A stretch of DNA of 64,000 nt from Tribonema minus (taxonomy: Eukaryota > Sar > Xanthophyceae > Tribonematales > Tribonemataceae), in contig JAFCMP010000434.1 of assembly GCA_017506865.1 (NCBI GenBank), positions 62,001 through 126,000 of the forward strand, read 5' to 3'. The position numbers were made by a program, and so were the translations under genes. The notes beneath the pieces are model-generated. The model saw only the letters and a list, made by a program, of their open reading frames with translations. It had not been told where the DNA came from and made no database searches. Each line of letters opens with the position of its first letter. Positions within the stretch are counted from its first letter, which is position 1. Positions 55,148-64,000 of the stretch are shown here, piece after piece.

Positions 55148-58100
55148 AGGGGCGCAGCGCCGCGGCGGTACGGATGCGCGCTGCGAAGCCCGCGGCCTCG
55201 CCGGGCGCGAGCGCGAACAGCGCGTCGATGCCGCCGTCGCCGCTGCCGCCGCCGCCTGTCCGCAGCCAGCGCAGCATGGCGTCCGCGGACGCCGCGGCGA
55301 GCGCGCGGAGGCGGCCGAGGACGGGCGCCTCGGGGTCGGCGCGCGTCCAAGTGGGTGTCCAGCCTGACAGCGCGTGCGCGTGTGTGCGTGAGTGGCGGGG
55401 CGTGGGAGTGTGTGTGTGCGTGAGAGTGTGGCTTACGAGCGGTTTTCTTGATGGGGTGCAGATGGTGTAAAGTGGAGAGCAGCAGAGTGTGGGCGGGGTG
55501 TGCGGGATGGCTGCCTGGGATTGCAGTGAAATGTGTGTTCCAGGAACTCCGGCTGCGCCGCCGCGCGCCGCCGCTGCTGCCTGGCGAAGCGCAAGTTCAA
55601 CACGTGCCTGGGAGGGTGTGTGCGTGAGAGTGCAATGCGCGAGTCGTCTCTGCGCGCTGCGAGAAGGATGGAGCGCGGACAGCGGCGGCGGTGTGCGGAC
55701 GCGCACGTGATGGCTGCCTGGGTTTAGGGTCAGGGATTAGGGTTAGGGGCACTGCAGCAACGCATATCTCTGAACATGCTTGTCACGCGCAACCGAGCAC
55801 CATTAACGCCGCCTGGCAAGTGCAAGTGCGACAGGACTCGTGTCAGGTCGGGAAGGGGAGGGCGGGGATGCCTCTGGGCGCTTGCAAACCGCCTGCCTGC
55901 TGCCCAACGATCAGCTGCAATGAGTCACGTGGCACAGGGCAGCACTGCCCGGCGGTATTACGAGAGCACGCCCACAATGCGTATGCCACGGGCACGCGGC
56001 GCCACGATGCTTCTATGTCTCTGTTGTGCTCTGCATCCACACCAATGACAATTGGAGTTGTCGGGCAGTCACTGCATTTTCCCCTGCGATACTGTGGTCT
56101 TACCACGAGCATTGTTCATCGAGTACTGGCGGTCATTGTTTTGTCACCAGCAAAAAAAGTTCGCATGAATATGCACATGTTGCAGCGCCGCAGCCGCTGC
56201 CGTTGTTGTTGGCCGCTGGAGAAGCGGTGCTGCCGCAACAGGCGCCGCCGTGTTACCGCCGCAGCAGCTGATGCGGGGACCACGCTGTTTGGCGCTTTGT
56301 GTCGGGGTTGAGGGGTAGAGGGGCGTCGTCGTGACCGCGGCTGACACGGTAGGCGCACCTGATGATAATGCTTACCAAAAATAATGACTGGTAGGGCCAG
56401 GGCAGCGGAGGACTAGGTAAACGTATATGACGCTGCGCGCGCAAACCTGCCGCCCTGTCGTACGGCGCCACAATAAACATGGCGCACGGCAGCGCCGCCG
56501 CGCCGCCGCCGCCCGGAGCGCTCACGCCGCCGCGCGCGCGCGCGCGCGTCGCACGCCTCCGCTGCCGCTGCGTGATCCGCAGGTGAGAGCTCGCCGTGAA
56601 AGTCTACGACGAGCGGCGCCGCGGCCCAGTCGTGGCGCGCCAGCAGCAGCAGGAAGCGCAGGAGGCCGGACAGCGCGGTCGACGGCGGCGGCAGCGGCGA
56701 GGCCTGTGTAGCGCAGCGCAGTGCGGCGGCGGTCAGCGCGGCTCGGCAGTGTGTGTCTGTCTGTCTGCGTGCTGAATGCATTGTGGCTGAGTGCATGCGG
56801 TCCTCCATGTAGGTATGGCGGAGGCAGTGGGCTAGGGTTAGCGCTGGGGTTAGGTCGAGGCCTGCGCGCGGCGGCGCGGCAGCAGCGGTCAGCGCGGCTC
56901 AGCAGTGCGTGTGTGTGATGAGTGCATTCTGGCTGAGTGTGCGCGCGGGTGAATGCGTTGCTGGGAGGGCTGTGGGGGGTGCGAGTGGGTTGAGGGGTGG
57001 TGCGGGCTGGTCGTGGAAGTGCGGTGGAGGCAGCGACGTTGCCTGCGCGCTGTTTCGCATGCTGGGATGCTCCTTTAGGTGAATGATTACGGTCCGTGTC
57101 TTGACCTCCACCTCGACCGCAACATGGCCCGACTGAACCCTAACCCTGACCCCACACTCCATGCTTACCCTTGAAGTTTGGGTGCGATGAGCTCTGCGGC
57201 CTCGACCGGCGCGTGGTCCGACTCTACCCTAACCTTACCCCTCAACAACTAGGGTTGAAGTTTGGCTGCACCTACCTGCGTCTAAAACGCGGCCGCGATG
57301 CCCTCCACCGCCTTGACCGGCACATGGTCCGACAGCATGTGCACGCGCACCCAGCCCTAACTACATGCGCGCGCTTATGAACTACGAGGGTCAGGGCGAA
57401 GAACAATAATTAGCACTAGAGTTGGGATGACAGCCAGGTCCAGGCTGCGCCTACCTGCGTCCAGAGCGACGCTGCGACGAGCTCCACCGGCCTCGACCGA
57501 CAGGTGGTCCGACCCTACCTACCTTGCCCCTGCCCTAAGTCTAGCCCTGAACAACTAGGGTTGAACTTTGGCTGCACCTACCTGCCGTCCACAACGCCGC
57601 CGCGATGAGCTCCACCGCCTCCACCGGCACGTGGTCCGACAGCATGTGCGCGTGCACCCAGCCCGACCTACACGCATGCACTTCCGAACTGCTAAAATTA
57701 GGGTCGAAAGCTAACGTTAGGATGTGATTCAGGGTTGCGACTAGGGTTGAGGTTAGGCTGCACCTGCGTCCAGAGCGCCGCCGCAATGAGCTCCATCGCC
57801 TCCACCGGCACGTGGTCCGACAGCATGTGCGCGTGCACCCAGCCTTAACTACACGCGTGCATTTCTGGACTACTAGGCTGAGAAGTGGAAGCTAGCATAA
57901 GCAGAGGATCGAGGGTTACGCCTAAGGCTAGGTCTAGGCTGCACCTACCTGCGTCCATAACGCCGCCGCGATGAGTTCCACTGGCCTCGACCGACACAGC
58001 GTCTGATCTAACCCTAACCCCGAATCCAGCACTGTACTTCTGAACAACCACTTTTCTTGTGGGTAGCGTTGGCGCTGGGGTTAGATTGCACCAGCGTACA

Positions 58101-60456
58101 GAGCGCCGCCCGATATAAGTTCTACCCTACCCTAACCCTGCCTGAACCCTAACCCTGCACAACTAGGGTTGAAGTTTGGCTGCACCTACCTGCGTCCACA
58201 GCGCCGCCGCGATGAGCTCCACCGCCTCCACCAGCACGTGGTCCGACAGCATGTGCGCGTGCACCCAGCGCTGCGCGGCGCGCGCCGTGGGTCCGAACGC
58301 GCGGTGCCGCGCGTGGAAACCCGCGACGAGGGCGTGGTGCAGCGGCGCCGTCACGAGGTCGCGCTCTAGTGCGTCTACTGCCGCCGCCGCGTCAGTGTCC
58401 TGTGCGAGAGAAGGGGGGGCAGGGGGGACAAGGGGGGGGGTCAGGGGTATCATTTGGTCGGTTGGGCGAGTTGAAGTTGGCGAGGTCATGCTCGAGGGCG
58501 TTGGGGTTTAGGGTTAGCGTCCTGCGCGACAGAGTCGAGGGAGGGTTGGGGGGGGGGGGGCGATCAGAGGTTCCATGTGGTGGCAGGGCGCATCGAGCGC
58601 TGCGCAGACACGATCAAGGTAGCACGTACGTCGGTGTTAAAGTGTTGTGCGTGAAGAAATAAGTCGTGTGGTGCAGCGGCGCCGTCATGAGGTCACGCTC
58701 CAGGGCATCCACCGCCGCCCCCGCGTCTGCGTCCTGTGCGAGAGAGTATCAACGGTAAGAGGAAGGGGAGGGGGGGGGCGTCAAGCGTGTCTTGGAGGTC
58801 AGTTGTGGGTTGAAGTTAAAGTCGGCGAGGTCGCGCTCGCCGGCGTTAGGGTTAGGGTCAGCCCTGCACAATGGATTCAAGGCAGCGGGGGGGCTCGATC
58901 AGATTTGATGTGGCGACGGGGGCGCGTCGAGCGTAAATGTCCTTCACAGCGGTCAGACCGTCGGTCCCAACAGCAGTCTCCCCCTGGTACCTCCAACCTC
59001 GCAGCTCTGCCAAGCACCAGCTCAAACGTTACGCAATGCACAGTGGTCACAGAGAGCCTCAGCCTACCCCTTTACCCCCTTCTACCCCCTCACACATGCA
59101 TACATACGTACCCCCTTGGCAGCTGCCTCCTTCAGCGCGATCGCCTCCACGTCGTTCCTCACGCGCAGCCGGAAGCAGTACCCCCCCGTGAAAACGTCCA
59201 GCGCCACCCCCTCGCACCCCCCGTCCCCCTCCCCCTCCCCCTCCCCCTCCCCCCGCGCCCCCCCCTGGGGCGTCACCACCCGCGACGGAACTTCGTGTTG
59301 CGCCTCCAGGCACTGCGACACGCGCAGCAGAAATGCGGCGATGGTGTGCTGCACCGCGCCCGCCTCCTTCGGCCACTTGGAGCTGCGCTCGAAGCGCACG
59401 ACCAGCGGCAGCACCGGGACCTGGGAGGGGGGGGGGGGGGGGTCGCACAGAGGAGGAAGGGGTACCATGCATCAGCAGCATGAAGCGCTTGCTTTCGTTG
59501 CCCATTGCTGGCGGGGTAGCGCAAATGGTCGGCCGAGCGTGCACTCGTGACTCGCAAGTCAAGACTCACAGACGGCTCAGGGCCAAGTCTCCGGCGCAGC
59601 GCTGGTAGCAGCACGCCTCCATTCAGCAGCGGGGCGGAAGAACACTTCGGTGTAATGAAGCGCTTTGCTGCAGGTGGTGGAGATTTTGTGTTGTAAAATG
59701 ATGCTGCAGCAAAAACAACCCTTGCCCTGAGCGACCAATCCCCGCAGTGGTACATGCCTGTGCTGCCTGTACTGCGATACACGGTGGAAGTGGGGGAGAC
59801 GGCGCATAACTTCAACCCTAATTCTTTGATGCATCCGGACGGCGCTGGCGTGGCGCTCCACAGCTGTGTTGCAGGTGCAGCGCGCGGCGGCAGCGCAGCG
59901 ATCACGCCTCGCAGCACCACATGACAGGCGATACGAATTAAGCAAACGCAAGCAGGCAGAAGTGGACGGCGATGCAGTGCGGCGCCGACGCCGCTGTCAT
60001 CGCGCATGGCAGAGCCTCGCTGCTCTTCCAAATGCGGGCGGCAATGGCGGCGGCGGCGGCGCAGCGCCGGGCGCAAGCGCGAGCGCACAAACATCAGCCA
60101 AGCTGAGCCTGCAGCCGACAGGTGCAGCGAGCGAGGCCCCACCTGACTCGTGACGCGCTTGATGCCGCCGCCACCGCCGCCGCCGCGCCGCCCGCGCGCG
60201 CTGCCGCCCCACAGCGGCACCTCCTCGCCCGCGCCCGCGGCGAGCGCGTGCGGCAGCGGCGGCAGCGCCGCCGTGAAGCGCAGCGCCGGCGCGGCGGCGG
60301 CGACGGCGTCCACGCGCAGCGGCAGGCCCTCGAGCGCGCGCAGCTTCGCGGCGAGGGCGTCGTACGCGGCGACGGCGAGCCGCGTCAGCGCGTCGTCGGG
60401 GTCCGCCGCCGCCGCCGCCGGCAGCGCCGCGCCGACGGACGCGAGCGTCACTGCGC

Positions 60457-60487
<31 letters not shown>

Positions 60488-63400
60488 GTCGCCGTTCTCG
60501 GCGCCGCCGCCGTCGCTGTAGCCGGAGGCAGCGATCAGCCGGTGCACATCGGCGTGGCCCGCGAACCGCACGCCGCCGCTGCCGCCGCCGCTGCTGCTGC
60601 CATTCTCGCTGCCGCTGCCGCCGCCGCCGCAGCGCTCTGGCTCGTGGCGCGCGAGCGCGTGCCGCACAACCTCCTCGACGACGGCGCCCTCGCGCGGCCG
60701 CGCGCCGCCGCCGCCGCCGCCGCCGCCGCCCCACACCACCGCCTCCACAATGGCGCCGTCCTTGAAGCGCCGCAGCTCCGCGCGCGCGCCCCAAAACGCG
60801 CGGAACGCCGCCGCCGCCGCCGCGTCCTCCGCGGACGGGCCGCGGTCTACGGCGCGCGCCGCGCTCTCCGCGTTGAGCAGCAGCCCCACCACCAGCTCCT
60901 CCTCCTGCGCCTCCGCCGCCGCCGCTGCTGCCGCCTGCGCGCTGCTGCTCGTGGCCAGCAGGTCGCGCGACGCGGCGTGCGCGGTGCCGGGCGCGCCGGC
61001 AAAGTCCGCGGCGTCCTCCGCGGACGCGCCGCGCAGCGGGCGCGCGGCGGCGGCGCGGTCGCCGAGCGCGCGCCGCAGCAGCGGCGCGGCGCGCGCCGCG
61101 AGCGCCGCGCGCGGCGGCGCGTCGCACAGCGCGTCCTCCTCGGCGTCCGCGCGCGCGGCGGCGGCGGCGGCGTCTTCCGCAGCTACGTTACCGCCGCCGC
61201 CGCCGCCGCGCGGGTGCACGGGGATGCGCACGAAGGCGTCGTAGCGGCGCCAGAAAGACGCACGCGTGAGGAACAGCGCGCTGAACGCGGCGGACCCGGT
61301 GCGCGCGCTGCCGCCGCCGCCGCTGCCCGCTGCGCGCGCGCCGCCGCCGCCGCCGCGCTGCAGCAGGTCGAGCGTGTCGCGCGCGTCTGCTTCTAGCTCC
61401 GCCAGCGCCTCCGCGCTTACGCGCGCGAGGATGTTGAAGCCGAGGCCGGTGTCGACGAGCACTGCTGTGTAGGCATGGCTTTTGTATTGTGGGGGGGGGG
61501 GGGGGGGGGGGGGGGCAAGCAAGGGGGGGGGGATGAGCCACGGGGAAGTGGGGAAGATGTAGAGAGCCATCAGGAGTGCATGCAGTAGATCAAGGGGGTT
61601 GGGGGGGCAGTGGCAGACGAAACATGCCAATAACAGTGCAGGCAAGACCTGCCACGCAGCCTTTACTCTGGCCATGACAGAAAACACTCAAATAATGCAG
61701 TACCGCAGTTGAATGGTTTCACGGAAGCCCTTTATTCCACAACTGATGGCTCTGTGGCATGAGAAATTTGGTTTTAAGGTGAAGAAGATCCTGAGGTACT
61801 TGAACCATGAACGATGATGTGCCTGATACGAGGCATACGATGCCACCACGTTTTAAACTAAGCCTGGCCTGCGCTCTTGTCAGCAGCAACCAAAGCTATG
61901 TGCTGAAACCGGCCATTCATGACACCTGCTGCAGATACTGCTGAAGTTCCAAACCGCGCCTCCCGCCGTCAGACTTGTGTGCGTACACTTCATTACCCGC
62001 CTCATGACCTAAGCACACAGCTTCAACAACGCTCGGCTTTGCGCCACAAGTGAGGACAAGCCTCGATGCCATGCCATGTGTACACTGAGGGACTGAACCC
62101 ACGCCTTTACTTCAAGGCTAACTTCAAGGCTCCGGGCCTCAACTTCTGGTTGTGCAGTGCCACAGAGCACTGCTGCCCTAAGTTCAACGGCAAGAAAGCA
62201 GCTGACAGCTTCACATACTTCTATCATCTGACATTGATACCATTCTTATTACAGTGGCATTTACGCGTTCAAGCACAGAGTTGCATATGGCCACGCTGCA
62301 CGCTGCTGACCGGTGTCATAAAGTGTGCATTCACAGGCGACTCATTGTCCACGTTTATGGTGCGCTGTCGTTCGTGATGGGCTATCTCTGATACCCCACT
62401 AACAGACACGTGGCCGATCAACGCGCATTGCCACTCGCGGCTCCACCACACCACTGCCTAAACCTCAAGTGGTGACGCGCCGCTCAAGTGCCAGCCAGCG
62501 GATACGCATGCACCTGTCACATTGAATGCAGTGTACCAGGTTGCTTTCTGATTGAACTGATGGGCCATTGTTGATGCAAAACGCCTGCGCTTTGTCTCGA
62601 AGACTTCAAGCAGATAGCAGCATGAACTCTAGCCGTATGGCTCCCACATTCCGCACTGTTGCCAGGTGAAGGTCGCATGGCAAGCGGTGCTGACAACTGG
62701 CGCTACAGCTTTGGCACAGTTGTAACTGAAAAACAGCGCCCAGACGCATTGCCGGCGGCAGACGCGCTGCCCGGTGGCTGCACACACGCCAAAGTATTTG
62801 CCCAGGTGTGTACGACAACGCGTTCAAGTCTGCATCGGCGTCAGACCCAGCAAGACCCAAACCCTAACCTCAGCCAAACACCAGTAAATTCAAAATGAAC
62901 ATTCTGAATTCATTGTCTATCGCCCCGCTCACCGGAACACCGCGTCCTGCTCCGGCGTCAGCTCCTCGGGGTCCTCCTCCGTGCAGCGCACGACGCGGCA
63001 CTTCTGCGCCCCCCCCTTCCCCCCCCACGCCCCCCCAGAGAGCCCCCCGCCCCCCAGGAACTTGATGAGCGCCTGGAACAGCTGCAGCGCGCCCATGCGC
63101 GCGCCCACAGCGCGCGTCTGCAGCAGGTGCAGCAGCACCATGCCCGCGCAGTAGCCGTCGAGCCCGTCGTCCGCCGTCCGGTGGCCGCGCTGCCCTAGCC
63201 ACACCTGCGCGCGCGTGGGGGGGAAGACAATGAGGCGCAGCGGCGGCGGCGGCGGCGTCAGCAGTCTGGCGGGTGATCGGTGCTGAGAGTACGCGCACAT
63301 GTAGCTCCGAGAACGCTTGGCAGGCTGCAAGCAATGCGGCAACAGCGCACGCGCTGCGGCGGCAGCTCCGCGGTCACCTGTGAGCGCACACCGCATCGCT

Positions 63401-64000
63401 GCGCGATGGCGCGCGTGTGCAGCACGCAACTGGACGCGCATACGCTCTGAACTTCAACAGGTGACGCCCGCCCTCACCTTGGCGAGCATGATGGCGTCGC
63501 GCAGCCCCGGCGACGCGGCGGAGGCGGCGTGCAGCGCCGCGAGGTGCCGCGCCATCGCCATGTCCTCCAGCACCGCCGCATTGTAACACGGTGTTGGCGG
63601 CGGCGGCGCGTCAGCGGCGCGCTCGCGGCGGCGCCGCACGTTGCTCCTGTGCGGCGCGAGTTTCACCGGCGCGATGACGTCGGTGCCGAGCGCTGGCAGC
63701 AGGCGGATGGTCATGGCGGCGGCGGCGCCGGTCACGAAGGGGCGCACGAGGATGCAGGGCTTGCGCGGATCACCCTTGAAGGGGCAGACACGGATGGAGG
63801 CTGCGGCGAGGGCGCCTGCGCGCGCGAGCGCCGTCAGCTGCTGAGCAATGTGGCCGACGTACAGGGCGCGCTTGTCAAAGTAGCGGTGGCTGACAAAGTC
63901 GCGCGGGTGCAGGCACGCGGGCGGCAGCGCCAGCGCGACGTCTATGTTGAGCGAGGGCTTGACGAGGGCCTGCAGCAGGTAGGAGCCGACGATATCCACG
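54654..64000 (-). CDS. NOL6: NOL6/Nrap (Utp22) nucleolar RNA-associated protein, 5' end off window
   Basis: Seven minus-strand exons: from the edge to 63478, 63204-62933, 61478-60143, 59420-59112, 58399-58190, 56703-56447, 55363-54654 (stop TAG at 54656-54654). The product is the Utp22/NOL6 component of the small-subunit processome, acting in nucleolar 18S rRNA maturation. Family landmarks in order: DIVGSYLLQALVKPSLNIDV and RYFDKRALYVGHIAQQL; VWLGQRGH; YTAVLVDTGLGFNILARVS; FRAFWGARAELRRFKDGAI followed by VEAVVW; GYCFRLRV; AAQRWVHAHMLSDH; LLRFLLLLARHDWAAAPLVV; MFIVAPYDR; RRRFGHLALFLRD, VVWRPAAFLPAP and VPNVAQVLAEM. Length (about 1200 residues visible) slightly exceeds animal NOL6 because of Gly, Ala and Ser runs. 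One oddity: the 56703-56447 exon is one base longer than both other copies in a CG-dinucleotide run near 56540, shifting frame between HGELSPADHA and PCAMFIVAP, and its donor (GTTTGC) is weak. This is an assembly slip or a real lesion. Exon 3's acceptor (CAAAAG|C) was chosen by phase. Confidence 0.88.
57180..58115 (-). repeat. Seven-unit array of the NOL6 D5-exon 3' edge plus donor
   Basis: Units near 57185, 57270, 57450, 57575, 57760, 57945 and 58080 repeat, on the minus strand, the last 60-80 bp of the D5 exon, the donor ACGCAG|GTAGGTGCAGCC and some 80 bp of intron with CCCTAA-like motifs. Several keep a usable donor and the exon coding frame (WVHAHMLSDHVPVEAVELIA). The true exon end is at 58190. 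Confidence 0.85.
58668..58750 (-). repeat. Copy of the NOL6 D5-exon 5' edge with acceptor
   Basis: The minus strand reads CGCACAG|GACGCAGACGC and codes a version of DTDAAAAVDALERDLVTAPL, duplicating the start of the exon at 58399. Homologous copies exist at about 36123-36229 (left copy) and 41226-41300 (third fragment), so this duplication predates the segmental one. Confidence 0.8.
59427..59442 (-). repeat. Poly-C polypyrimidine tract of a NOL6 acceptor
   Basis: A G16 run on the plus strand forms the pyrimidine tract of the minus-strand acceptor CTCCCAG|GTCCC at 59420. The left gene copy has about 14 G at the same place (37112-37125). Confidence 0.7.
61491..61515 (-). repeat. 25-base poly-C tract before the NOL6 D2-D3 exon
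   Basis: G25 on the plus strand, 13 bp before the acceptor at 61478. The equivalent tract in the left copy (39163-39181) is about 19 long. A second G run follows in both. Confidence 0.7.
62267..62932 (-). other. Intron between NOL6 exons 62933 and 61478 (unduplicated part)
   Basis: This part of the intron lies beyond the segmental duplication. No edge repeats of the kind seen elsewhere were recognised, and no exon is needed to join the flanking reading frames. Confidence 0.5.

Larger units (their letters stand above)
54240..62266. repeat. Segmental duplication, right copy
   Basis: Partner of 33125-39945. It is longer mainly because of a larger D5-edge repeat array, an insert of about 100 bp near 54300-54480 and extended low-complexity codon runs. 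Unlike the left copy it continues into the 5' NOL6 exons, so it is the likely source locus. Confidence 0.85.

Noticed and set aside
60122-61396. Plus-strand 424-codon open frame rich in Ala, Arg and Gly
   Set aside because: Antisense shadow of the GC-rich NOL6 exon; the minus frame carries the conserved family motifs.

Overview
This is nuclear DNA of a GC-rich, intron-rich unicellular eukaryote, most likely a microalga of the haptophyte or stramenopile kind. The support is spliced genes with GT-AG introns, secreted proteins with long PTxx tetrapeptide repeats, and degenerate TTAGGG/CCCTAA motifs scattered through introns. I cannot fix the lineage from sequence alone. Nothing prokaryotic, no CRISPR array and no convincing RNA gene was seen.

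Layout. (1) 714-11376, minus strand: a nine-exon tyrosine-kinase-like (TKL) protein kinase with a C-terminal PH domain that runs off the left edge. Its splice phases join without conflict. (2) 12794-21904 and 26421-32010, plus strand: two tandem paralogues encoding secreted proteins. Each has a signal peptide, a short conserved N-terminal module, a PT-repeat spacer (long in the first, short in the second) and a conserved 134-135 residue C-terminal domain with 15 cysteines that I do not recognise. (3) 33435-39141, minus strand: a truncated, frame-damaged copy of the NOL6/Nrap (Utp22) ribosome-biogenesis gene, followed by a smaller third fragment at 39946-41440. (4) 41.4-54.2 kb: a low-coding stretch holding one possible small membrane-protein gene (50302-52527). 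(5) 54654-64000, minus strand: the long NOL6 copy, seven exons, 5' end beyond the right edge. Regions 3 and 5 are two copies of a roughly 7-8 kb segmental duplication about 21 kb apart.

The most striking signal is structural. All eight introns of the kinase gene, and the NOL6 intron next to its D5 exon, contain decayed tandem copies of the neighbouring exon edge together with its splice site. The number of copies at one NOL6 donor differs between paralogues (about seven extra in one, two in the others), so the arrays are still expanding or contracting. Long poly-C tracts (poly-G where the gene is on the minus strand) sit just before many 3' splice sites. This fits introns born or enlarged by tandem duplication of splice junctions. 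A second unusual feature is the PT-repeat gene, whose introns all fall in the same register of the tetrapeptide, giving exon lengths that are exact multiples of 12 nt and alternate 108/168/108/168/108.

The genes do not form an obvious pathway: signalling kinase, secreted surface or matrix proteins, and rRNA processing.
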